Origin: Qipengyuania xiapuensis
GTDB lineage: Bacteria > Pseudomonadota > Alphaproteobacteria > Sphingomonadales > Sphingomonadaceae
Reading direction: 5' to 3'
Length of the DNA stretch: 64,000 nt
Assembly (NCBI RefSeq): GCF_019711395.1
Contig: NZ_JAIGNL010000002.1
Location: forward strand, 248,001 to 312,000
A program made the translations under genes and the position numbers. Below the pieces are notes generated by a model. That model was not told where the DNA came from. It was given only the letters and a program-made list of their open reading frames with translations, and ran no database searches. Positions 1-9,053 of this stretch are shown here, in pieces; the stretch's first letter is position 1; each line of letters opens with the position of its first letter.

Positions 1-726
1 CAGCTCGGCGTTCTCATCGAAACGATGCGCCGCGAAGGCTTCGAACTCGGTATTTCGCGTCCGCGCGTGCTGTTCCGTGAAGAAAACGGCCAGCGCATGG
101 AGCCGTTCGAGACGGTCGTCATCGACGTCGATGACGAGCACTCGGGCACGGTCGTCGAGAAGATGCAGCGCCGCAAGGCCGAGCTCACCGAAATGCGTCC
201 TTCGGGCCAGGGCAAGACCCGCATCACCTTCTCGGCCCCTTCGCGCGGCCTCATCGGCTACCACGGCGAATTCCTCTCCGACACGCGCGGTACGGGCATC
301 ATGAACCGCCTGTTCGAGAAGTACGACACCTATCGCGGACCGATCGAAGGCCGCCAGAACGGCGTTCTCATCTCGATGGTCCCGGGTGAAGCCGTTCCCT
401 ACGCGCTCAACGCTCTCGAAGAGCGCGGCGAACTGTTCATCGGCGGCGGCGCGAAAATCTACGAAGGCATGGTGATCGGCGAGAACGCCAAGCCCGACGA
501 TCTCGAAGTGAACCCGATGAAGTCGAAGCAGCTGACGAACTTCCGTTCGACCGGCAAGGACGACGCCATCCGCCTCACTCCGCCGCGCGTGATGACGCTG
601 GAACAGGCCATCGCCTACATCGACGACGACGAGATGGTCGAAGTGACGCCGGAGAATATCCGCCTGCGCAAGGCCATCCTCGACCCGCACGAGCGCAAGC
701 GCGCCAAGCGCGCCGCACAGGCCTGA
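1..726 (+). CDS. typA: TypA/BipA ribosome-associated GTPase, C-terminal part
   Basis: This is the last 241 codons of the translational GTPase TypA (BipA), an EF-G-like factor that binds 70S ribosomes and acts in ribosome assembly and stress adaptation. The frame is open from base 1 and reads QLGVLIETMRREGFELGIS, the start of the EF-G-like C-terminal domain. The TypA-specific C-terminal domain follows, with conserved stretches such as FRSTGKDDAIRLTPP and MTLEQAIAYIDDDE. The GTPase domain lies upstream of the window. The family is about 605 residues long, so roughly 40 percent is present. A UUCG-loop hairpin follows the stop codon. The identification is firm. Confidence 0.96.
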   Translation, partial: QLGVLIETMRREGFELGISRPRVLFREENGQRMEPFETVVIDVDDEHSGTVVEKMQRRKAELTEMRPSGQGKTRITFSAPSRGLIGYHGEFLSDTRGTGIMNRLFEKYDTYRGPIEGRQNGVLISMVPGEAVPYALNALEERGELFIGGGAKIYEGMVIGENAKPDDLEVNPMKSKQLTNFRSTGKDDAIRLTPPRVMTLEQAIAYIDDDEMVEVTPENIRLRKAILDPHERKRAKRAAQA

Positions 727-743
727 TCGACACCAAATCCACG

Positions 744-761
744 CTCGGGGTTCGCCCCGGG
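744..761 (+). terminator. UUCG-tetraloop hairpin after typA
   Basis: CTCGGGG and CCCCGGG pair around a TTCG loop, giving a 7-bp stem with one G-U pair, starting 17 bases after the typA stop. No clear T-run follows, so a strong intrinsic terminator is not certain; an mRNA 3'-end stabiliser is the alternative. Confidence 0.5.
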
Positions 762-805
762 TGCGGAAAACCTGCACCGTCCCGGATGAGAACGCTAACT
801 CGTCG

Positions 806-830
806 GGAACCCGATCCTGTTTGGCTGGTT
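806..830 (+). promoter_or_regulatory. Candidate EcfG-type promoter for the response regulator
   Basis: GGAAC at 806-810 is followed, after 16 bases, by GGTT at 827-830, about 20 bases before the start codon at 851. The alphaproteobacterial general-stress sigma factor EcfG recognises GGAAC-N16/17-CGTT, so this matches except for one base of the -10. The assignment is inferred from sequence alone. Confidence 0.45.
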
Positions 831-850
831 AGGCGGACAGGAGGCAGGGA

Positions 851-1237
851 ATGCAACGCATCATGATTGTCGACGACGAGGCTCTCGTCCTGTTCGACAT
901 GACAATGACAGTCGAGGATCTCGGTTACGAGGTTTTCTGCGACTGCATCAGCGTGCCCGACGCGCTCGAATGCCTGGGTGACGATTGCCCAGATGCAGCC
1001 CTTCTCGACATCGATGTCGGTGGCACCATGGTCTGGCCGCTCGCACGCGTCCTCGACCAGCGCGATTGCCCGATCATCTTCGTCAGCGCGAACAAGGCCC
1101 ACCCCGAGCTTGAGAACGAGTTCAAGCACTGCGGCTTCATCGACAAGCCCGCATCGGCCGAGCAAATCGAAGCGAAGCTGGGCGCTGTCGTCCGGAAAGG
1201 CGAAACTGCGCCTAGAGTTGCGGCCAGTCGAGCCTGA
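851..1237 (+). CDS. Single-domain response regulator
   Basis: This 128-residue protein is a stand-alone receiver domain. The acidic pocket is VDDE (residues 7-10), the phospho-acceptor is Asp53 in LLDID, and the conserved lysine is Lys99 in FIDKP. No output domain follows, only a 28-residue tail. Such regulators usually work by protein contact or as phosphate relays or sinks for HWE/HisKA2 kinases. An SD-like GGAGG sits just upstream. The last 26 bases overlap the end of the convergent CheB/CheR-HWE kinase gene, which makes that kinase the obvious partner. A GGAAC-type promoter candidate precedes the gene. Its partner and output are inferred. Confidence 0.88.
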   Translation: MQRIMIVDDEALVLFDMTMTVEDLGYEVFCDCISVPDALECLGDDCPDAALLDIDVGGTMVWPLARVLDQRDCPIIFVSANKAHPELENEFKHCGFIDKPASAEQIEAKLGAVVRKGETAPRVAASRA

Positions 1238-4200
1238 AGCTCAGCTTGCGTGAATAGCCTTCGCCTTCGGGCGATCCCTCGATCTCTCCCTTGAGCTGCC
1301 GCGCTGCGGTCTGCATCAGGCGCGTGCCGAAACCCGCCTTCGCGTCATCAAGTTCGGCCTGCTGGCCCTGTTCGCGCCAGTCGAGCGTCAGCTTGCCGTC
1401 GTCGACCGTCCAGTCGACCTCCAGACTTCCGTCCTTGACCGACAATGCACCGTATTTCGCAGCGTTCGTGGCCCATTCGTGAAGGATAAGCGCGATCGAC
1501 GTGATCTGACTGTTCGGCACTTCCACGTCTTCGCCTTCCAGCTCTATCGCCTGTTCGGCACGGCTCGGATTGACGACTGTCTCGATCAGGCTGCGCAGCT
1601 GCACAGCGCCGGCACCTCCGATCGCGGAATCGTTCGTCAGCGAATGGGAACGGCCGAGCGCATGTATCCGGTCGCGCAGTTCCTCGGCGAACTCGTCGAC
1701 CTCGTCAGCCTCGCGCGCGGCGATCGAGACCATGGCGCTGATCACCGAGAACAGGTTCTTCACCCGGTGGTTCATCTCACGGATCATCAGCTCACGCTGC
1801 TCGAGCAGCGAGCGTTCGGCAGTGATGTCGATCGTCACACCGATGAACTTGTTGTCATTGTCGCCATAGGCGATGCGCTTGCCCAAGCCGTGAAGCCAGC
1901 GGTACTCGCCATTTTCGAGCGGTATGCGGAAGCGCTCGTCGAAGTTCCGCGTGCCGTCCATCGCCTGGCGTAGGGACTGGTTGACGCGGTCGCGGTCTGC
2001 TTCGGGCAGTGCATCAAGGATCGGCTGCATGGTGTCGCCAGCATCGCTTTCCTTGATGCCAAGAAGCTGACGTTCGGTCTCGTCAAGCACGGTCTTGTCG
2101 GTTGACGGTTCGTATTCCCAGATGCCGATCCTTGCGACCTGCAGGGCGAGGCGCAGGCGCTCGCGTTCTTCGCGAAGGTCGCGTTCGAGCGATAGTGCGT
2201 CAGTCACATCGGTGAAGATGAGCGTGGCCCCGTCGATCTCGCCGTCGAGCGTGCGATAGGGAATGGCGCGAAGAAAATATTCGCCCTTCCCGTTTTCAGC
2301 ATTCATCCGCGTTTCCTGCATTTCGCCCTTGGCTGCGGCCTGGCGTGCGAGGCTGATGTGATCGCGCGTGGTGAAATTGTGCGGCAGGTCCTCGAGCGGA
2401 TAGCCAATGTGCTTTCGCTCGATCGGGAAGAGCTCGGCAGCAGCCTCGGTGAAACTGCGCAATTGCTGGTCATGATCGACCACAACGACGGCAAGCTGGG
2501 TACTGTCGAAGAAGTTCTTCAGGTCGGAATTGGCGACAGTGAGCTGGTCGACCTTGTTTTTTAGCTCGTCGTTGACCGTGGTCAGCTCCTCGTTGGTGGA
2601 CTGGAGCTCCTCGTTCATCGACATCATTTCTTCGTTGGAGCTCTTCAGTTCCTCATTGGTCGTCTCGAGCTCCTCGACCGTAGAACGAAGCCGGTGGCGC
2701 GTTGCCTGCAGTTCTTCCTCGAGGAACTGCTGCTGGCCATGCTCCATGTCGAATTCGTCGAACTCGTCCTCGTCGAATGCGCGTAGGGCCCCGGTTTCCT
2801 CGATCACGAAGAGGAAAGCGCTATCCTCGATCCGCTCGCAAGAGATGCGCGCCTCTATGACCCCGAAGTCGGTCCGGATTTCGACGCCCTTGACCCCTGC
2901 GCGCCGACTGGAAGTAGCCACCTGCCGGATCAGCGGGCCGACAAGCTCGCGAAGACCGGGCCGTGCAAGCGAGGTAACGAGCACCTGTCGCTCCAGGCGG
3001 TCGGGGAAATCGAGATAACGACCGGCCGCACCCCACCTTTCCAGCAACTGGCCCTCCCGGTCGACCAGCAGGCTGACCGGGGCATAGCGTTCGGCAATCG
3101 TCTTGAGCGCCGAAATCTCCTTGCCGTCCACCCGTGCGCGCGAAGCCGTGGAATCGAGCATGGGCCGCCTGCGCGGGCTGGCAAAGCGGTCTCCGATGCC
3201 GAACTGGAGGGAATATTTCCCGCGGGCATTCTTGCGGCGGTAGATGCGCGAATTCTGATCGACGATCTCGAAGAGGTCTTCGTAGCGACCGATGGATTCG
3301 GAAGAGCCGAGGAACAGGCGCCCCTTCTCGACAAGCGAGAAGTGAAACAGCGGAATGACCTGCTTCTGAAGAGATTCGTTAAAATAAATCAGGAGGTTGC
3401 GGCAGGATACCAGATCGATCTTCGAGAATGGCGGATCGCGCATGACATTGTGAACGCTGAACCGGACCATGTCGCGAATGTTTGCCGAGACGTGGAACTT
3501 GTCGCTTCCGCCGATGACGTAACGATCCCGGAGGTCCTGGGGAATGTCCTCCAGCGCCGACAGCGGGTAGGCGCCACCCCTCGCGATATCGAGCATGCCC
3601 TCGTCGATATCGGTCGCAAATATCTGCACGTATGGGCGCTTGTTCTGCTTGCGCGCTGCCTCGGCGAACAACATCGCGATCGAAAACGCTTCCTCGCCGC
3701 TGGAGCAGCCAGGAACCCAGACGCGCAACTCCTCGTCATCATTGGCCTTTTCGACGAGTGGTTCGATGACTTGCTCGCGCAGCGTTTCGAATTGCTCGCT
3801 ATCCCGGAAGAACCGCGTCACGTTGATCAGCAGGTCGCGGAATAGGGCTGTGCATTCCTCCTCATCGTCGCGCAGCTTCTGCAGATAGTCCTTGGCATCG
3901 TCGAGCCGGAGCAACTGCATGCGCCGGGCGATCCGGCGAGTAAGCGTAGAACGCTTGTAGCGAGAGAAATCGTGCCCGACCGCCTCGCGCAGGATGTCGC
4001 AAAGCTCGTCGATATTGTCGGTGACCGTCTTGGCCTCGTCGACGAAGCCCTCGCTGTTGCTCGACCGGTCGAAGAAGTTGTGGAGCGCTCCCACGATTTC
4101 ACGCGGTGCTGCAACGATATCGACGAGCCCAGTCGCAATCGCGGACGAAGGCATACCGTCATAGCTCGCACTGGTTGGCTCCTGCGCAATACACAGCCCG

Positions 4201-4634
4201 CCATGCTCCTTGATCGCGCGGAGACCTCGGCTTCCGTCGCCGCCCGTGCCGGAGAGGATCACGCAGGCAGCGTTTGCCTTCTGGTCGCGGGCAAGGCTCT
4301 CGAAGAAATCGTCGATCGGGCGGCGCATCCCGCGCGGGTCCTTGAATTCCGTAAGCTCGAGCACGCCATCGCTCATCGCGAGGCCGTGGCCGGGCGGGAT
4401 AACATAGATATGATCCTGCTCGACCTTCTCGCCGCCGACCGCTTGGGAAACCGCCATTTCGGTGTAGCGCTCGATCAGCTGCGCCATCAGCGATTCATGC
4501 GTCGGATCGAGGTGCTGGACGACCACGAAGGCCATCCCTGTCTGCTCTTTCGTGCCGCTGAAGAGCGCACGCAGCGCCTCCAGCCCACCGGCCGAAGCCC
4601 CAATCCCGACGATGGGAAAATCCTGACCCGACAT
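1212..4634 (-). CDS. CheB-CheR-PAS-HWE hybrid sensor kinase
   Basis: A 1140-residue soluble fusion. Residues 1-190 are a CheB methylesterase domain with its triad residues visible (Ser14 in GASAGG, His41 in VQHLDP, Asp in GTGGDGSRG). About 210-480 is a CheR methyltransferase ([25 protein letters not shown]). About 630-700 is a long coiled coil rich in E, N and L heptads. Two PAS-type domains follow (about 700-800 and 830-940), then an HWE/HisKA2-type kinase: His in MNHRVKN (954-960), the N-box HEWATNA (1052-1058) and the WxE motif WRE (1086-1088). No receptor or membrane segment is present, so input probably comes through the PAS domains or the co-transcribed LOV protein. The gene lies 16 bases after the LOV gene and converges on a response regulator. 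Whether CheB and CheR still modify a receptor is unknown. Confidence 0.93.
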   Translation of the reverse strand: MSGQDFPIVGIGASAGGLEALRALFSGTKEQTGMAFVVVQHLDPTHESLMAQLIERYTEMAVSQAVGGEKVEQDHIYVIPPGHGLAMSDGVLELTEFKDPRGMRRPIDDFFESLARDQKANAACVILSGTGGDGSRGLRAIKEHGGLCIAQEPTSASYDGMPSSAIATGLVDIVAAPREIVGALHNFFDRSSNSEGFVDEAKTVTDNIDELCDILREAVGHDFSRYKRSTLTRRIARRMQLLRLDDAKDYLQKLRDDEEECTALFRDLLINVTRFFRDSEQFETLREQVIEPLVEKANDDEELRVWVPGCSSGEEAFSIAMLFAEAARKQNKRPYVQIFATDIDEGMLDIARGGAYPLSALEDIPQDLRDRYVIGGSDKFHVSANIRDMVRFSVHNVMRDPPFSKIDLVSCRNLLIYFNESLQKQVIPLFHFSLVEKGRLFLGSSESIGRYEDLFEIVDQNSRIYRRKNARGKYSLQFGIGDRFASPRRRPMLDSTASRARVDGKEISALKTIAERYAPVSLLVDREGQLLERWGAAGRYLDFPDRLERQVLVTSLARPGLRELVGPLIRQVATSSRRAGVKGVEIRTDFGVIEARISCERIEDSAFLFVIEETGALRAFDEDEFDEFDMEHGQQQFLEEELQATRHRLRSTVEELETTNEELKSSNEEMMSMNEELQSTNEELTTVNDELKNKVDQLTVANSDLKNFFDSTQLAVVVVDHDQQLRSFTEAAAELFPIERKHIGYPLEDLPHNFTTRDHISLARQAAAKGEMQETRMNAENGKGEYFLRAIPYRTLDGEIDGATLIFTDVTDALSLERDLREERERLRLALQVARIGIWEYEPSTDKTVLDETERQLLGIKESDAGDTMQPILDALPEADRDRVNQSLRQAMDGTRNFDERFRIPLENGEYRWLHGLGKRIAYGDNDNKFIGVTIDITAERSLLEQRELMIREMNHRVKNLFSVISAMVSIAAREADEVDEFAEELRDRIHALGRSHSLTNDSAIGGAGAVQLRSLIETVVNPSRAEQAIELEGEDVEVPNSQITSIALILHEWATNAAKYGALSVKDGSLEVDWTVDDGKLTLDWREQGQQAELDDAKAGFGTRLMQTAARQLKGEIEGSPEGEGYSRKLSFRLDWPQL

Positions 4635-4650
4635 TAGTCCCCCGGAACCC

Positions 4651-5199
4651 CTATTCGAACTTCGATTGCGCTATGATCGAATGGCTCGAGGCGAGCGCCT
4701 CGAAGCTGCCAAGGACAACCCAATTGCTCTCGTTTGTCAACAGGTTGAGCTGCCGCAGGTCCTCACTCAGCGCACGGTCGTAAAGCGCGGCCATTTCCTT
4801 CATGGCATTTCCCATCCTGAACTGCGACCCGAGGATCAGTTCGGTACGGTCGTTTCGCGTCAACTTGGACATGTAGATGACGTTGAGGAAGGGCTCGCCC
4901 TGTTTCGTCACGTTCGGAACGACGAACTTCGCATCGGTCGCGCGGGGATCGTCCAGATATTCGCGCATCCGCTTGCGCACAGGTCCTGCCCCGCCCTCGG
5001 GCTGCAGAAAGCGGCAATTCTTTCCGATCACCTCAGCCTCGTCATAGCCGCAAAGGTCGAAGAACTTCTGGTTGGCCGCGACCAGAGGGCAGTCGGGCCG
5101 GGTATAGTCGGCGATGGTGAGCGAGACCTCGCTCTTCCCAATCAGCCCCACAAGGCCTTCGGGCAAATTGGCGGTGTCGTCGAAAGCTGCTTTCCCCAT
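4651..5199 (-). CDS. Short LOV blue-light photoreceptor protein
   Basis: This 182-residue protein consists of a PAS/LOV domain (about 20-140) and a helical C-terminal tail. The flavin-adduct motif is intact: GKNCRFLQ with Cys62. The Asn/Gln side chains that hold the flavin ring are also visible (NVTKQGEPFLN, then Gln126 in ILGSQF). It should therefore bind FMN and form the light-driven cysteinyl adduct. It has no kinase or DNA-binding domain, so it must signal by contact. It is the first gene of a two-gene unit with the CheB/CheR-HWE kinase 16 bases downstream, suggesting that it tunes that kinase or its methylation modules. LOV function is well supported by residues; the partnership is inferred from position. 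Confidence 0.88.
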   Translation of the reverse strand: MGKAAFDDTANLPEGLVGLIGKSEVSLTIADYTRPDCPLVAANQKFFDLCGYDEAEVIGKNCRFLQPEGGAGPVRKRMREYLDDPRATDAKFVVPNVTKQGEPFLNVIYMSKLTRNDRTELILGSQFRMGNAMKEMAALYDRALSEDLRQLNLLTNESNWVVLGSFEALASSHSIIAQSKFE

Positions 5200-5272
5200 G
5201 GGCTAGGCGTAAACCCAGGCGAAGGCGTTGAAAAGAGGCTGGGACACTCGCCGGGGTCACACCGGTGGCCAA

Positions 5273-5296
5273 GGCTGGTTTCATTTGTTACCAGCC
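5273..5296 (+). repeat. Hairpin in the putP leader
   Basis: GGCTGGT (5273-5279) and ACCAGCC (5290-5296) form a perfect 7-bp stem with a 10-base loop, ending five bases before the putP start codon. No Shine-Dalgarno sequence is visible there. The hairpin may limit translation initiation or belong to the promoter region of the divergent LOV gene. Confidence 0.4.
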
Positions 5297-5301
5297 CCGC
5301 C

Positions 5302-6780
5302 ATGCAAACCGGAACGCTATTTTCACTCGCCTTCTATTTCATCGCCATGATCGCCATCGGCCTCTGGGCCTGGAAGCGGTCGACCGACACGAGCGAGGGC
5401 TATCTCCTCGCCGGCCGTAACCTGCCACCGGCAGTCGCGGCACTGTCGGCAGGCGCTTCCGACATGAGCGGCTGGCTGCTCCTCGGCCTGCCCGGCGCGC
5501 TCTACGCTGCCGGTCTCGTCGAGGCCTGGATCGGGATCGGCCTGTTCATCGGTGCCTTCGTGAACTGGTTCGTGGTCGCCCCGCGCCTGCGCAAGCAGAC
5601 CGAGGAACGCGGCAATGCGCTGACAATTCCCGAATTCCTTGCAAATCGCTTTCCCGACAAGGCAGTCGCGCTGCGGGTCGTCTCCGCGCTGATCATCGTC
5701 GTGTTTTTCGCGGTCTACACTGCGGCGGGCCTCGTCGGCGGCGGCAAGCTGTTCGAGACGAGCTTTGCGGGCATCCTGCCGGGCGTCGCCATGAGCGACT
5801 ACATGCTGGGCATCTGGATCACCGCGCTGGTCGTGCTCGCCTACACCATGATCGGCGGCTTCCTCGCGGTGAGCCTCACCGACTTCGTGCAGGGCCTGAT
5901 CATGGTCCTGGCCCTCGTGGTCATGCCGCTGGTCGTGATGTTCGGCAGCGGCGGCGAAGCCGGCGGTTCGCTGACCGAGGTCGACGTGCCCGGCTTCCTC
6001 AGCCTTACCGAGGGGCTGACGCTCCTCGCCTTCATCAGCACGATTTCATGGGGTCTCGGTTATTTCGGCCAGCCGCACATCATCGTGCGCTTCATGGCCA
6101 TCGATACGGTCGAGAAGGTCAAGACCGCGCGCAATATCGGCATGAGCTGGATGGGCGTCGCCCTTCTCGGTTCGATCGGTATCGGCATCGCGGGCCGCGC
6201 CTATGTCGAGCGCAACGGCCTCGTGGTCGAGGACCCGGAGACGATCTTCATCGTGCTCGCGAACCTGCTGTTCCATCCGGTCATCACCGGCTTCCTGCTG
6301 GCAGCGCTGCTGGCGGCGATCATGTCGACCATCTCCTCGCAGCTGCTCGTCGCGTCCTCCTCGCTGACCGAGGACTTTTACAAGCTCTTCTTCCGCAAGC
6401 AGGCGAGCGAGCGTGAAAGCGTGAACGTGGGCCGTATCTGCGTCGCGCTGGTGGCGCTGGCGGCCATCGCGATCGCCAGCGATCCGGAAAGCCAGGTGCT
6501 CGGCCTAGTCTCCAATGCATGGGCTGGTTTTGGCGCAGCATTTGGTCCGCTGATCATCCTCTCGCTGACGTGGGACAGGATGACCGGCGCGGGCGCGGTC
6601 GCCGGCCTCATTGCGGGCGCGGGAACTGTCGCTGCATGGATTGCACTGGGCTGGAACAGCCAGATGCCCGGACTTGACGGCGGACTCTACGAGATCGTCC
6701 CCGGCTTCATCGTCAGCTGGCTGGCCATCTGGCTGGTCAGCAAGGCGACCGCGAAAGCTTCGGAACCCTTGCCAGCCTGA
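5302..6780 (+). CDS. putP: Sodium/proline symporter
   Basis: A 492-residue, multi-pass inner-membrane protein of the sodium:solute symporter family (SSS), closest in sequence features to PutP, which takes up proline with sodium. The N-terminal hydrophobic helix runs into EGYLLAGRNLPP, and the Na+-site region GASDMSGWLLLG follows near residue 55. The length matches PutP (about 500). The ATG at 5302 is chosen because the first transmembrane helix begins there; the frame is open further upstream but that stretch overlaps the LOV gene on the other strand and is hydrophilic. No SD is seen, and a hairpin ends five bases upstream. The exact substrate is a family inference. Confidence 0.9.
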   Translation: MQTGTLFSLAFYFIAMIAIGLWAWKRSTDTSEGYLLAGRNLPPAVAALSAGASDMSGWLLLGLPGALYAAGLVEAWIGIGLFIGAFVNWFVVAPRLRKQTEERGNALTIPEFLANRFPDKAVALRVVSALIIVVFFAVYTAAGLVGGGKLFETSFAGILPGVAMSDYMLGIWITALVVLAYTMIGGFLAVSLTDFVQGLIMVLALVVMPLVVMFGSGGEAGGSLTEVDVPGFLSLTEGLTLLAFISTISWGLGYFGQPHIIVRFMAIDTVEKVKTARNIGMSWMGVALLGSIGIGIAGRAYVERNGLVVEDPETIFIVLANLLFHPVITGFLLAALLAAIMSTISSQLLVASSSLTEDFYKLFFRKQASERESVNVGRICVALVALAAIAIASDPESQVLGLVSNAWAGFGAAFGPLIILSLTWDRMTGAGAVAGLIAGAGTVAAWIALGWNSQMPGLDGGLYEIVPGFIVSWLAIWLVSKATAKASEPLPA

Positions 6781-6824
6781 CGCCGAAGCTGCACACCGCT
6801 CCTCCAACGCGAGAGGAGACGAGA

Positions 6825-8615
6825 ATGCGAGCGATACTGGCAGGCGTAGCGGCACTGGCACTGGCTGCGACACCTTCGGCGGCGCAGGAAGACACCGAGA
6901 CGCCCACGGTCGAGCAGCAGATCGGTGCAGGCGGCCGCCCGGTCGGGGCCAACTGGTCCCGCAGCCCGGTCATCGCGCAGAACGGTATGGCTGCAACGGC
7001 ACATCCGCTGGCCAGCCAGATCGCACTCGATATCCTCAAGGCCGGCGGCAGTGCGGTCGATGCTGCCATCGCCGCAAACGCCGCGCTCGGTCTGATGGAG
7101 CCGACCGGCAACGGCATCGGCGGCGATCTTTACGCGATAATCTACGATCCGAAGACCGACAGGCTTTACGGCATCAACGGTTCGGGCCGTTCGCCCAAGG
7201 GCCAGACGCTCGAGCAGTTGCTGGAGAAGCTGGACGGCGCGGACAGCCTGCCCCCCGTCGGCCCGCTGCCTATCACCATACCGGGCACGGTCGATGCATG
7301 GTTCACCATGCACGGGAAGTTCGGCAAGCTTCCGATGGCTGACAACCTTGCCCCCACCGTGCGCTATGCCCGTGAAGGCCACCCGATCGCACCGGTCATC
7401 GGAATGTATCTCGAGCGTAGCCTGCGCGCCTACACCGCGCGGCAGGAGGCCTACCCCTTCGAATTCGACAATGCCCGCAAGGTCTGGTTCGCCGACGGTA
7501 GCGCGCCGGAAGCAGGCGAGATGTTCCGCAATCCCGATCTCGCCAACACCCTCGAGGCGATCGGCACTGGCGGTCGCGATGCCTTCTATGACGGCGCGCT
7601 GACCGAGGTCATGGTCGACTACCTGCAGGAGCAGGGCAGCGCCTTCACCCGCGAAGACTTCGCCGACCATTCCAGCGACTGGGTCGAACCGGCCTGTGCC
7701 GAATACAAGGATGGCTACGAGTTGTGCGAACTGCCGCCCAACGGACAGGGTTTCGCAGCGCTGCAGATGGTCAACATCCTCAAGAACGTCGACCTGTCGC
7801 AGTGGGAGCGGGGAAGCGCCGAGGCACTCCACTACATGGTTGAGGCCAAAAGGCTCGCCTATGCCGACGTGGCGCGCTTCTACGCCGATACCGACTTCGC
7901 GCCCTTCCCCGAAGAATTGCTGAGCGAGGAATATGGCCGCGAACGCTTCGCGCTGATCGATCCGGCACGCGCCGCGCCCGAATTCGGCCCCGGCGAACCC
8001 AAGCTCGAAGGGCCCGGTGACACGACCTACCTCACCGTGGTCGATGGCGACGGGATGATGGTCAGCCTGATCCAGTCGAACTATCGCGGCATGGGTGGCG
8101 GGCTCGTCGCGCCGGGCGCCGGTTTCATGTTCCAGGATCGCGGCGAGCTCTTCAGCCTCGATCCCGCGCATCCCAATGCCTACGAGCCGGGCAAGCGCCC
8201 CTTCCACACTATCATTCCCGCCTTCGTGAAGAAGGACGGAAAACCCTTCATGACGCTGGGTCTGATGGGCGGCGGCATGCAGCCGCAGGGCCACGTGCAG
8301 GTCCTCGTGAACATCGTCGACTACGGAATGAACCTGCAGGAAGCGGGCGATGCCGCGCGCTTCAATCACGATGGCGGCCGCCAGCCGACCGAGGCGCTGG
8401 AAGGCCCGGCAGCCGATCCGCTCGGCACGCTCTATGTCGAACCGGGCATTCCGGCTGAAACGATCGAGAAACTGCAGGCGATGGGGCACAAGGTCGAGGT
8501 CGTCGACAACGGCATCATGTTCGGCGGCTACCAGGCGATCGCGCGCAACCCCGAGACGGGTGTGCTGACCGGCGCAACCGAGATGCGCAAGGACGGGCAG
8601 GCGAGCGGCTACTGA
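6825..8615 (+). CDS. ggt: Gamma-glutamyltransferase, periplasmic
   Basis: A 596-residue Ntn-hydrolase of the gamma-glutamyltranspeptidase family. It transfers or hydrolyses gamma-glutamyl groups, typically of glutathione, in the periplasm. A Sec signal peptide ends about ATPSAAQ (residues 15-21). The N-terminal part carries the GNGIGGDLYAIIYD signature, and the autoprocessing and nucleophile threonine is Thr400 in GDTTYLTVVD; the usual TTH is TTY here. The C-terminal small-subunit features (RGMGGG, RPFHTIIPAF, GLMGGGMQPQGHVQ) are complete. A GAGAGGAGAC-type SD precedes the ATG. It lies 44 bases after putP and 11 before a VOC gene, so the three may be co-transcribed. Confidence 0.93.
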   Translation: MRAILAGVAALALAATPSAAQEDTETPTVEQQIGAGGRPVGANWSRSPVIAQNGMAATAHPLASQIALDILKAGGSAVDAAIAANAALGLMEPTGNGIGGDLYAIIYDPKTDRLYGINGSGRSPKGQTLEQLLEKLDGADSLPPVGPLPITIPGTVDAWFTMHGKFGKLPMADNLAPTVRYAREGHPIAPVIGMYLERSLRAYTARQEAYPFEFDNARKVWFADGSAPEAGEMFRNPDLANTLEAIGTGGRDAFYDGALTEVMVDYLQEQGSAFTREDFADHSSDWVEPACAEYKDGYELCELPPNGQGFAALQMVNILKNVDLSQWERGSAEALHYMVEAKRLAYADVARFYADTDFAPFPEELLSEEYGRERFALIDPARAAPEFGPGEPKLEGPGDTTYLTVVDGDGMMVSLIQSNYRGMGGGLVAPGAGFMFQDRGELFSLDPAHPNAYEPGKRPFHTIIPAFVKKDGKPFMTLGLMGGGMQPQGHVQVLVNIVDYGMNLQEAGDAARFNHDGGRQPTEALEGPAADPLGTLYVEPGIPAETIEKLQAMGHKVEVVDNGIMFGGYQAIARNPETGVLTGATEMRKDGQASGY

Positions 8616-8626
8616 GGAGAAGCGAT

Positions 8627-8998
8627 ATGGCGAAGATCACCGGACTGGGTGGCGTATTCTACGTGGTGAAGGACCCCGCGGCGACGCGCGCCTGGTACCG
8701 CGACACGCTCGGCATCGACGGCGAATACGGCCCGCAGCTCGACTGGAGCGAGGAGACCGGTGACAAGCCCTATTCGCTCATCAGCCACTTCAAGGACGAC
8801 GAGTATCTCAAACCCGGAAAGGGCGGCTTCATGATCAACCTGCGGGTCGACGATCTCGACGGTTTCGTAGCGCAGCTCAAGGACAAGGGCGTCGACGTGC
8901 TCGACAGCGTCGACGAAGGCTATGGCAAATTCGCTTGGTTGCTCGATCCCGACGGTGTGAAGATCGAGCTGTGGGAACAGGTCGAAGCACCCGAATAG
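8627..8998 (+). CDS. VOC-fold (glyoxalase/bleomycin-resistance family) protein
   Basis: This 123-residue cytosolic protein is a single vicinal-oxygen-chelate domain. It has the paired beta-alpha-beta modules GGVFYVVKDPAATRAWYRDTLG (N-terminal half) and a C-terminal WLLDPDGVKIELWEQ, whose Glu is the usual metal ligand. Family members bind a divalent metal and act as lyases, dioxygenases or resistance proteins, and the substrate cannot be read from sequence. It starts 11 bases after the gamma-glutamyltransferase stop with a GAGGAG SD, so it is probably in the same transcript. Confidence 0.82.
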   Translation: MAKITGLGGVFYVVKDPAATRAWYRDTLGIDGEYGPQLDWSEETGDKPYSLISHFKDDEYLKPGKGGFMINLRVDDLDGFVAQLKDKGVDVLDSVDEGYGKFAWLLDPDGVKIELWEQVEAPE

Positions 8999-9053
8999 GC
9001 TTTCCCACAGTTCGCAAGCGGATCTGGCAGGATAAATTCAGGCTTCGAGTGGT

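Noticed and set aside
6687-8489. 600-residue minus-strand frame opposite the gamma-glutamyltransferase
   Set aside because: The plus-strand gene has a signal peptide and a complete catalytic pattern; the antisense frame shows nothing.
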